Below are positions 9,015 to 15,840 of a stretch of 64,000 nucleotides of DNA, piece by piece. Both the position numbers and the translations under genes were made by a program. Below the pieces are notes generated by a model that ran no database searches, was not told where the DNA came from, and saw only the letters and a list, made by a program, of their open reading frames with translations. Within the stretch, counting starts at the first letter, position 1. Every line of letters begins with the position of its first letter. The stretch is taken from positions 1-64,000 of the forward strand of contig NZ_SMBZ01000002.1 in the NCBI RefSeq assembly GCF_004342685.1, in the 5' to 3' direction. The stretch comes from Sphingobacterium alimentarium. GTDB lineage: Bacteria > Bacteroidota > Bacteroidia > Sphingobacteriales > Sphingobacteriaceae.

Positions 9015-10457
9015 ATGATAAATAGAATATCGAAAATTATCGTATTGGCGATGATAGTTATTATGATTGGAACGTTTTGTGCGAATGCACAAGTTAATAA
9101 ATGGAAATTGAACGAGAAGAAACCTGCATCAATATCCGATCAAAACAGGCTTCCGTACAAACATTCCGACTATGCAATCGTTAGCAGAAATGTAAAAGAA
9201 TCGTTTGAAAAATGGTTACAAAAGGGTGAATTTGAAAAGTCGACAGAATATGAGAGAAGAGTAAAAGAAAATAGTAATAGTAAGTTTTCAGAAATTTGTG
9301 TTTCTGAAATGGAAAAAATAATCAGTCAAGTGTCAATGAGGATCATTCAATATGATGCTGACAATGAATTATTTATATTTAAATTCAGAAACAGCGACCA
9401 CATTGGGGTAAATGAGGATAGGTATGCAAGGAGATCGTTAGATTTATCAAAATTTGCTTTCCTATCTGTCCCATTCTCACAAGCTGAAAGATTCAAAAAG
9501 GATTTTGAGAATTCAAATTATTATGTTAATAAAGTTATTTTTGGATTGAAATGGAGTAAAATAGGGAACCAGCTTGTCCCAACAAAAGGCATAATAGCTG
9601 TATCTGAAAAAAACACTAAGCCAAAAATATTTTCAGCAGGATATCATTTTGTGATTCCTGATGATAATAATCAAGAAGATATTATTTTCTCAACATCTAA
9701 ACTCAAAATTCAGATTATCGGAATTTCGCCAATCGTGTTTAATTATAGTCAATATTATAACTCAATAGTCGAGCATGAAAAAGAACTAGAGCTTGTAAAT
9801 GAAGTGAAAGAAATAGAAAAAAAAGCGAGCGAGGATGCGGAAAAATTATCATTATTGATAGAAAAAGAAGCAGAGGAGAAAAAAAAGCAGGAAGAGGAGC
9901 AGAAAAGGCAAATTATAGCAGAAGAACAGAAAAACAGAGCGTTTATTGACTTTTCACCTAACAAAATTCTTATTGGTAAATTAAAGGCCTATTATGCTGA
10001 TAAGGAAATTGCTGTTATCAACTTATATGATGAGAGCTCTTCATCTTTGTTAAAAGGATGTATATCTGTTAAATTGCCCAAGACAATAGCTCCCGCAATA
10101 ATCGAAAATGTGGAACGGGAAAAAGGAAACTATCCTGGAAAAATAGTAGTTGTGCCTACTCAACATGGAAAAGTAGATTCCTCTTCATCTTTGGAAGCGA
10201 CTGTGTTATTTTTTCTATATGATAGAAATCAAGGAATGTACGGAGGCACCATCTTGGATAGAAATACGGAAATAAGCATGCATGGTTTATCTATATCAAG
10301 GACTAAAAGAACTACGAGAGTGTCCTCTAAAGCCCTGATATTCCCCTATGACCGTCAAGGTATATCTCTAACCAATATCAATGATCCTAAAGCCATAGAC
10401 AAAAAGAACTTGTTTTATGATTGGAAAATTGCAGAAACCCCAAACTTGCTATATTAA
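9015..10457 (+). CDS. Secreted protein of unknown function with a central coiled coil
   Basis: A 480-residue protein. An N-terminal signal peptide (INRISKIIVLAMIVIMIGTF, then CANAQ) points to export. Residues about 245-320 are a long Lys/Glu-rich coiled coil (KEIEKKASEDAEKLS and EEKKKQEEEQKRQ), followed by a mixed alpha/beta C-terminal domain of about 150 residues. The ATG at 9015 was chosen because it gives a clean signal peptide; an earlier TTG at 8976 would spoil it. No family is recognised. It is the last gene of the accessory patch before tRNA-Pro. Confidence 0.65.
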   Translation: MINRISKIIVLAMIVIMIGTFCANAQVNKWKLNEKKPASISDQNRLPYKHSDYAIVSRNVKESFEKWLQKGEFEKSTEYERRVKENSNSKFSEICVSEMEKIISQVSMRIIQYDADNELFIFKFRNSDHIGVNEDRYARRSLDLSKFAFLSVPFSQAERFKKDFENSNYYVNKVIFGLKWSKIGNQLVPTKGIIAVSEKNTKPKIFSAGYHFVIPDDNNQEDIIFSTSKLKIQIIGISPIVFNYSQYYNSIVEHEKELELVNEVKEIEKKASEDAEKLSLLIEKEAEEKKKQEEEQKRQIIAEEQKNRAFIDFSPNKILIGKLKAYYADKEIAVINLYDESSSSLLKGCISVKLPKTIAPAIIENVEREKGNYPGKIVVVPTQHGKVDSSSSLEATVLFFLYDRNQGMYGGTILDRNTEISMHGLSISRTKRTTRVSSKALIFPYDRQGISLTNINDPKAIDKKNLFYDWKIAETPNLLY

Positions 10458-10587
10458 AAGGTTTCAATTAGAGACTATATTTTAAAATCACAAAGGCTTT
10501 TGTAGTATGCATTATCCAATTTTACTCAGGTTAACAATCTACGGAGGCAGTCTAATTTCGTCCGAAATATGTCCGAAAACAGAAAAA

Positions 10588-10606
10588 GCCACTGATAATC
10601 AGTGGC
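10588..10606 (-). terminator. Terminator of tRNA-Pro
   Basis: GCCACTGA and TCAGTGGC pair perfectly around a 3-nt loop, with T-runs on both strands. It lies just after the 3' end of the leftward tRNA-Pro and could also stop rightward transcripts. Confidence 0.8.
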
Positions 10607-10611
10607 TTTTG

Positions 10612-10685
10612 TCGGGGTGGCAGGATTCGAACCTACGACCTCCACATCCCAAATGTGGCGCGATACCGGGCTACGCTACACCCCG
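10612..10685 (-). tRNA. tRNA-Pro (anticodon TGG)
   Basis: Acceptor arms CGGGGTG and CACCCCG pair. The anticodon stem CCACA/TGTGG encloses TTTGGGA, giving anticodon TGG. The T arm contains GGTTCGAATCC. CCA is not encoded. No second copy of its 3' end was seen that would mark it as an integration site. Confidence 0.95.
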
Positions 10686-10714
10686 AAAAGGTATCACCTT
10701 TGTTGATTGTGATG

Positions 10715-10744
10715 CAAATATACAGCGATTTCTTTACTTGTCAA
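10715..10744 (-). promoter_or_regulatory. Bacteroidota-type promoter of tRNA-Pro
   Basis: On the minus strand TTG (10744-10742), 19 nt, then TATATTTG (10722-10715). This matches the TTG / TAnnTTTG consensus of the Bacteroidota primary sigma factor, about 30 bases upstream of the tRNA. Confidence 0.75.
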
Positions 10745-10867
10745 GAGTTTTTTTTCATTTCTATAATAACCAATTGATTTATTGTTAAATAGCTTTTTTA
10801 AAAGACGTAAATAATAAAAGTCAAAAATTAGACCCATTATATGCTATGAAAAATAATATATATTCCT

Positions 10868-10875
10868 TACCTTTG
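10868..10875 (+). promoter_or_regulatory. -7 box and structured leader of rplS
   Basis: TACCTTTG fits the TAnnTTTG -7 box; the -33 box is weak. A leader of about 110 nt follows, with a small hairpin near 10879-10899 (CTCAC...GTGAG / CACCT...AGGTG alternatives) and a T-run. Ribosomal protein leaders often bind the encoded protein, so autoregulation is possible but not shown. Confidence 0.5.
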
Positions 10876-10992
10876 CACTCACCTTACAAGTGAGGTGGTT
10901 TTTTAATAAAACATTTTTAAAATTAAAATAAAAGCTGTAATATTGCATTCCGATTTTTACAGGATATAAATCGTTTATAATTACTCGAAATC

Positions 10993-11346
10993 ATGGATTT
11001 AGTAAAATTTGTAGAAGAACAAGCGGTAGTAAAGAATGAAATTCCCGCTTTCAAAGCAGGAGATACCATCAGCGTGCATTATAAAATTCGCGAAGGAAAC
11101 AAAGAGCGTGTTCAGGTGTACCAAGGTGTAGTTATCCAATTAAACAGCGAAGGTACTAACGCTACTTTTACCGTTCGTAAAATCTCTAACGGTGTAGGTG
11201 TTGAACGTATTTTCCCTGTAAATTCTCCTAACATTGAAAAAATTGACGTAAACAGTGTAGGAAAAGTACGTCGCGCTAAATTATTCTATTTACGTGGCCT
11301 TACTGGTAAAGCTGCTCGTATCAAAGCTAAACGTATTACTAAGTAA
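10993..11346 (+). CDS. rplS: 50S ribosomal protein L19
   Basis: A protein of 117 residues, the normal length for L19, a large-subunit protein at the interface with 30S. Family landmarks include [41 protein letters not shown] and the basic C-terminus [19 protein letters not shown]. It is transcribed alone from the promoter at 10868 and ends at a strong bidirectional hairpin; trmD and rpsP are not adjacent as they are in many other bacteria. Confidence 0.98.
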   Translation: MDLVKFVEEQAVVKNEIPAFKAGDTISVHYKIREGNKERVQVYQGVVIQLNSEGTNATFTVRKISNGVGVERIFPVNSPNIEKIDVNSVGKVRRAKLFYLRGLTGKAARIKAKRITK

Positions 11347-11379
11347 TCCGTTTCTTGCTAGACGACGTCTCAAATCATA

Positions 11380-11410
11380 AAAAAGGATGTAACAGCGTTA
11401 CATCCTTTTT
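11380..11410. terminator. Bidirectional terminator between rplS and the aldo/keto reductase gene
   Basis: Arms AAAAAGGATGTAAC (11380-11393) and GTTACATCCTTTTT (11397-11410) pair perfectly around AGC, with T-runs on both strands, serving two convergent genes. Confidence 0.9.
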
Positions 11411-11421
11411 TATTTTGCCTC

Positions 11422-12408
11422 TTAGCGTAGGATTTGGGGTTTCGTCTCCATAATATCGTCTATACGAGTCAATACTTCTGGTGTCAACAAAGGCAGCACA
11501 TCCAATGCTTTTAAGTTTTCCGTCAATTGACTTTCTTTTGTTGCGCCCAATATCGCCGAAGTCACATTCGGGTTGCTGATACACCATGCAATAGAAAGCG
11601 TACTTAAGCTCACACCCAATTCCTCAGCCAAGTCGGCCAATTTGATGACCTTGGAGATTTTATCATCCACCAACGTAGCGTCCTTCAACCATTCATAACC
11701 TTCCAAAGATAAACGTGTTCCCTCAGGGATACCATTATTATATTTTCCAGTCAACAATCCTGAAGCCAGCGGTGACCAGATCGTCGTTCCCATGCCTACA
11801 TTTTTGAAAATCGACAGAAACTCGGATTCCATTTTGCGTCTGTTGAACAAATTGTATTCGGGTTGCTCCACTGCTGGACCTTCCAATCCCAATTCCTTAG
11901 CGACCATATGCGCCTCTACGATTTCGGCAGCAGACCACTCACTCGTACCCCAATATAAAATTTTGCCTTGCTGAATCAAGGTATTCATCGTACGCACAAT
12001 CTCTTCCATCGGCACATTCGGATCCGAGCGATGACAGTAATACAGATCAAGATAGTCGGTCTGTAATCGGGTCAGCGCTTCATGGCAGGCTTCCATTAAG
12101 TGCTTGCGGCTCAACCCATGTTGATTGGGTTTCTTATCCTCCCCTTTCCAACCGAAGAAAGCTTTACTCGATAGTACATACGATGTACGGTCCCAATCCT
12201 TTTGCTTCAAGACACGCCCCATCATCTCTTCCGATTTACCTGCCGAATACACTTCCGCATTATCAAAAAAGTTAACTCCAGCATCATATGCAATAGACAT
12301 AAGTCTGTCATTATCCCGATCATCTGTCTGACGGGCAAAGGTAACCCACGATCCAAAAGACAAAACGCTCAATTGAAGACCCGTTTTCCCCATTTTTCTA
12401 TATTCCAT
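11422..12408 (-). CDS. Aldo/keto reductase, Kv-beta-like
   Basis: A 328-residue NADPH-dependent oxidoreductase. The catalytic tetrad is visible: Asp and Tyr in FFDNAEVYSAG, Lys in VLSSKAFFG and His in LYYCHRSDP. The cofactor-binding end contains SAILGATKESQLTENL. The sequence pattern (FGSWVTFARQ, VYSAGKSEEMMGR, VEQPEYNLFNRRKMESE) is that of the family related to potassium-channel beta subunits and bacterial YghZ-like reductases acting on small aldehydes or methylglyoxal. The substrate is not determined. It appears to be a core gene just left of the mobile element. Confidence 0.9.
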   Translation of the reverse strand: MEYRKMGKTGLQLSVLSFGSWVTFARQTDDRDNDRLMSIAYDAGVNFFDNAEVYSAGKSEEMMGRVLKQKDWDRTSYVLSSKAFFGWKGEDKKPNQHGLSRKHLMEACHEALTRLQTDYLDLYYCHRSDPNVPMEEIVRTMNTLIQQGKILYWGTSEWSAAEIVEAHMVAKELGLEGPAVEQPEYNLFNRRKMESEFLSIFKNVGMGTTIWSPLASGLLTGKYNNGIPEGTRLSLEGYEWLKDATLVDDKISKVIKLADLAEELGVSLSTLSIAWCISNPNVTSAILGATKESQLTENLKALDVLPLLTPEVLTRIDDIMETKPQILR

Positions 12409-12489
12409 AGCTTTTTTATTTTAAAGTTTTCAGGAAAAAGCTGTATCGGTTGAATACTAAGCTTTTATAAAGATTGTCAAAAAAGTCAG

Positions 12490-12505
12490 GTAACGATTTG
12501 GTAAC
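12490..12505. other. Candidate left attachment site (att) of the mobilizable element
   Basis: GTAACGATTTGGTAAC here matches GTAACGTTTTAGTAAC at 27858-27873 at 14 of 16 positions, in the same orientation. The two copies bracket the region from the WYL gene to the integrase (about 15.4 kb). The role as crossover or arm-type site is inference from position and similarity. Confidence 0.4.
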
Positions 12506-12550
12506 GGTGCTTATTGCTTTGCTTTTCAACGTGTTTCCGTTAGCTCATAG

Positions 12551-12558
12551 CAAATATA
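12551..12558 (-). promoter_or_regulatory. Possible -7 box of the aldo/keto reductase gene
   Basis: TATATTTG on the minus strand, with a TTG 22 nt upstream (12581-12583), slightly wider than the usual 19-20. If correct, the leader is about 135 nt long and contains the candidate attachment site at 12490, so the reductase might be driven from inside the mobile element. Confidence 0.35.
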
Positions 12559-12599
12559 CAAAATTTTAATTTTTCTTTATCAATATATTTATGCAGTCT

Positions 12600-13502
12600 C
12601 TACTCTTCATATATACTTTGAATATTCCTAACAGTTGATTTTAAATCATCAATCAAGCTTTGAGGTTTAAGTACTTTAAGGTTTTCTCCAAAGGATAAGA
12701 GTTCCATAAAGAAATCATGTGTAATGAATAGTTTAAGCTGTATTCTCAATTCATCTTCATTATCTATCAGAATTTGCTGAGAATCGTGTAACGGCAATGA
12801 TTTGATATATTTCCCCTGAAATGCATTGAAAGAAAGTACTACATCTTCTGGCTGATGACCGTTCGGACTGATAATACCAAAGCAGTATCTGTAATGTTCA
12901 TTTACATCAAAATCTTTTGGAAAGTTGAATTTCTTATTCAAAATTCCCAAATCTGTTAAACGGTCAAGTGCAAAACTCTTTATCTTGTTATCTACTAAAT
13001 CTTTTGATAAGACATACCATCTGTTTTTGAATTCTTTCAGCGCATACGGTTCCACTAATCTTTCAGTCAATTCGTCTTCCCAATATTTTTGATACACAAA
13101 TTTTATTTGAATCTGATTTTTAATAGCATGAAGTATTCCATACAAATGTTCTGTACCTTGAGGTTTTCGCTTCTCAAAATGAATATGCTTAGAAAGCCTA
13201 TCTGTTAAATTCAAAGCATTAAATGTATCGAAAGCTTCCAATATCCTTTCGTTTGCTTCGGGCTGTTCGTCAAAATCTATGTAATAGACTTTTTTAGAAA
13301 AGTCAAACAAAATATCGATATTGTACAAAGAACGAATATCATCCCTATCTCGTTGAAATGTACGCTTTGAAATATTGAAATTGTAGGCTTGAATTTCTGA
13401 TTCCAAGGTAAGATATTCTTCAATTTCGGCAAATGTCGCAGGTCGCTTTCTTAATTTTTTTATAATGAGATTATATCTTGCTATTGATTCTCTTTTTGAC
13501 AT
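12600..13502 (-). CDS. WYL-domain transcriptional regulator
   Basis: A 300-residue DNA-binding protein. The N-terminal winged helix (residues about 1-65) has YNLIIKKLRKRPATFAEIEEYL and the turn SKRTFQRDRDDI. A WYL domain follows at about 120-200 (FVYQKYWEDELTERLVEPYALKEFKNRWYVLSKD), with a WCX-like C-terminal region. WYL proteins bind nucleic-acid-derived ligands and commonly repress defence operons (as do CapW and BrxR). The gene is last in a three-gene leftward operon: its start overlaps the end of the metallophosphoesterase gene by 22 bases. It probably autoregulates the operon. Confidence 0.85.
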   Translation of the reverse strand: MSKRESIARYNLIIKKLRKRPATFAEIEEYLTLESEIQAYNFNISKRTFQRDRDDIRSLYNIDILFDFSKKVYYIDFDEQPEANERILEAFDTFNALNLTDRLSKHIHFEKRKPQGTEHLYGILHAIKNQIQIKFVYQKYWEDELTERLVEPYALKEFKNRWYVLSKDLVDNKIKSFALDRLTDLGILNKKFNFPKDFDVNEHYRYCFGIISPNGHQPEDVVLSFNAFQGKYIKSLPLHDSQQILIDNEDELRIQLKLFITHDFFMELLSFGENLKVLKPQSLIDDLKSTVRNIQSIYEE

Positions 13503-14050
13503 AACTTATGATAAATAGATGCGTTAATATACTGACTTTTATGTTTTTCTATCCCATAGTTGGAATGATTGTGTCCAAATATGTGGTACTTTGGCTCAAA
13601 CTGAAATACAAAATCACTAATTTCTTTACTGCCAAACCCATTATCTAAAATACCGTGAGGAGGATAATGTGATGCAATGATATCGATTCTATTTTTCGTT
13701 TCGATGCCTTTGTAAAAAGGGAAAGCACTTATTCCCATTATGCTTATGTCACTTATTACAATCGATTCGTCATTTAACCATATAATGTTTTTGGGTATCA
13801 ATTTTTTACCCCATTCTGGTTCTAACTCGAAAGGTAAATCGTGATTTCCATGAATAAATATTTTATGTGGTATTTCTAATTTAACATACCAATCAAAAAA
13901 ATCAAAAATTTCATCCATATCTCCTGCATTACAAATATCTCCACAATGAATTACAATCTGAATATTTTTAGGAATATCGATTAAACGATGTTTACCATGC
14001 GTGTCTGATAACAATAAAATGTTTTGGTCTTTTATTTTAATCGTGTGCAT
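13481..14050 (-). CDS. Calcineurin-like metallophosphoesterase
   Basis: A 189-residue protein with all five metal and phosphate motifs of the family: LSDTHGKH, HCGDICNAGD, FIHGNHDLPF, IASHYPPHG and HIFGHNHSNYG. It is close in size to small phosphodiesterases (YfcE/MPPED-like) acting on cyclic nucleotides, nucleotides or phospho-ends; its substrate is unknown. The ATG at 14050 was chosen because it overlaps the stop of the ATPase gene by 14 bases, implying translational coupling. With the ATPase and WYL regulator it forms one compact operon. Confidence 0.88.
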   Translation of the reverse strand: MHTIKIKDQNILLLSDTHGKHRLIDIPKNIQIVIHCGDICNAGDMDEIFDFFDWYVKLEIPHKIFIHGNHDLPFELEPEWGKKLIPKNIIWLNDESIVISDISIMGISAFPFYKGIETKNRIDIIASHYPPHGILDNGFGSKEISDFVFQFEPKYHIFGHNHSNYGIEKHKSQYINASIYHKLCQKENQ

Positions 14051-15710
14051 AGCCAAATCCAATTTTAGTTCTATTTATACTGATGGATTCTTCATTACAA
14101 AATGACTGTATTTGTTCAAAATTAGTCACAGTGCCATGAACAATTTCCTGTATTTCACTTTTGCGAATAATATTATCTATCTGTCCGCCTGAAAAGTCAA
14201 ACTTATCTGCGAGCATTTGACAACTCTCATCATCTAAATGTGACAACTTTGATTTCCATATCTTAGCTCTTATTTCTTTTGTAGGTTTCTTGAAAGGTAC
14301 TTTGAATAAAAATCTTCGTTCAAAGGCAGTATCCAAATTATTAGCTAAGTTGGTAGTTGCCATTAAAATACCTTCAAAGTTTTCAAGCTCTTCCAGTATA
14401 ATATTTTGAATAGCATTTTCAGTTTGAGCCACATTGGAATTACTGTTTTCTTTCCTTTTAGAAATAATGGCATCCGCTTCATTAAAGAATAAAATAGGCG
14501 TTAGTTTACATTCTTTTGCATATGCTCTGTAATCCGTAAAAATTCGTTTAATGATTTTTTCACTTTCGCCAAACCACATAGATTTTGACTGGCTGATTTC
14601 TACTTTCATTATTTCTCGGTCTGTAGCTTTTGCCAATTGTTTTACAATTTCGGTTTTTCCTGTTCCAGGTGCACCGTGCAATAAAACTGCAATTCCTTGG
14701 GGTAAACCTTTATTTGTCAACCTTGTCTGTGTTTCATGATATTTAGCTTCCTGAAGTAAATTTTGAAGCGTTTCTAATTGATTCATCTCCTCATTATCAA
14801 AAACCAATTCACGATAAATAACTTCCGAAGGGACAATAATATTATCTTTTCTCTTTTTGTTTAGAAAAAGTTTAATGCCACAATCATTCAGAAGTTGAAG
14901 AGAAGTATCCGTCAATTTCATTTCAGTATCATTGAAAAATTGAGCTTCTATAATTTCAACCAAATTATTGTTAGTAAGGATATGATTACCAGATAACAAT
15001 TTTTGTATTTCATTTACTCTCTCTGATGGACTATCATAAATACCCTCCAAAGCTCTTCCAATATCTGTAGATTCGTTTCCTGACACTGTTTTCCATATTA
15101 AGTATAAAAAAAGATAAGTGTCTTCTATACTTAAACTGAATTGCTTTACTTTTTCTATTAACGCAAAATGAGTGTTGTCTGCAATCAATTTTTCAACATC
15201 CCGAAATAATTCAAAGGTTGAAATTTTATCATCGTCTCGTTGATCGCCTAATTTGTATAACTGTTCTAACAAATCTATTATACCCTTTATTTTACTCTCG
15301 TTGATTTTGGGCAAAGGTTTATTTTGCAAAATGGCTTCTGTGATTTTTTCATAAATAACAAATTGGTCATTAGCTCCTGCCAACTTCACACGGTGTCTTG
15401 ATTTCTTTTTTTCAAAAATCCCAACTTTGTGTAAGTACTCAAAATCATCGCTGTATTCCAAAATTTTCATTGGATTACATTCAAAATAATCTATTAAATC
15501 GTTTAAATCAACAGTGTCCCCTTTGTAGTTTAGAGCAAAAACCATTGCAATAAAAAAGGTTTGATTCTCTGACGTTTTGAAATATTGAGAAAGTGTATGT
15601 AGTTCGGATTTTATGCTTTCAAAAAATGAATTTTCAAGCTTACAATTTTTTGATTGTTCATACACTTTCCCAATGCTTTCCAGAATTTGTTTCTTTGTGA
15701 TACTTTCCAT
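14037..15710 (-). CDS. AAA+ ATPase with N-terminal winged-helix-like region
   Basis: A 557-residue protein from the ATG at 15710 (a TTG 21 bases upstream is possible). Residues 1 to about 310 are helical, with a winged-helix-like stretch around LNDLIDYFECNPMKILEYSDDFEYL. The AAA+ module follows: Walker A GAPGTGKT (about 346-353), Walker B ILFFNEAD (406-413), sensor 1 MATTN and arginine finger ERR. The Walker B aspartate is replaced by asparagine while the glutamate is kept; LFFNEAD is a form I associate with Bacteroidota relatives, so it may be a family trait. It is the first gene of the operon with metallophosphoesterase and WYL, and probably remodels a partner or nucleic acid. Confidence 0.88.
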   Translation of the reverse strand: MESITKKQILESIGKVYEQSKNCKLENSFFESIKSELHTLSQYFKTSENQTFFIAMVFALNYKGDTVDLNDLIDYFECNPMKILEYSDDFEYLHKVGIFEKKKSRHRVKLAGANDQFVIYEKITEAILQNKPLPKINESKIKGIIDLLEQLYKLGDQRDDDKISTFELFRDVEKLIADNTHFALIEKVKQFSLSIEDTYLFLYLIWKTVSGNESTDIGRALEGIYDSPSERVNEIQKLLSGNHILTNNNLVEIIEAQFFNDTEMKLTDTSLQLLNDCGIKLFLNKKRKDNIIVPSEVIYRELVFDNEEMNQLETLQNLLQEAKYHETQTRLTNKGLPQGIAVLLHGAPGTGKTEIVKQLAKATDREIMKVEISQSKSMWFGESEKIIKRIFTDYRAYAKECKLTPILFFNEADAIISKRKENSNSNVAQTENAIQNIILEELENFEGILMATTNLANNLDTAFERRFLFKVPFKKPTKEIRAKIWKSKLSHLDDESCQMLADKFDFSGGQIDNIIRKSEIQEIVHGTVTNFEQIQSFCNEESISINRTKIGFGYAHD

Positions 15711-15728
15711 AAACCTATCTTTATTTGA

Positions 15729-15736
15729 CAAAGGTA
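15729..15736 (-). promoter_or_regulatory. Probable promoter of the ATPase operon with a repeated CTACCTT motif
   Basis: TACCTTTG on the minus strand fits the -7 box about 20 bases before the ATG at 15710. The string CTACCTT occurs here and again about 40 bases upstream (near 15771-15777), and may be a repeated operator for the WYL regulator. The -33 box is not clear. Confidence 0.45.
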
Positions 15737-15808
15737 GATTGAGAGTAAGACAAAGTGTGTCGTGGTTGTGAAGGTAGAATGTTTTTTATTTATGTAGATT
15801 AAAACCAA

Positions 15809-15840
15809 ACAATTCCGATATTTCTAAATATCGGAATTGT
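15809..15840 (-). terminator. Terminator of the DUF262 operon
   Basis: Perfect 15-bp arms (ACAATTCCGATATTT / AAATATCGGAATTGT) around a 2-nt loop. The stop codon of the DUF262 gene (15824-15826) lies inside the hairpin. A T-rich stretch follows on the minus strand. It separates the two cargo operons. Confidence 0.75.

Noticed and set aside
10600..10690. tRNA-Pro as integration site of the accessory patch at 3.2-10.5 kb
   Set aside because: No second copy of the tRNA 3' end was found near 3.2 kb or elsewhere in the window, and no integrase lies beside it.
13503..13530. WYL gene read as a stand-alone housekeeping regulator
   Set aside because: The overlap with the phosphoesterase gene and its place inside the element make it part of the operon.
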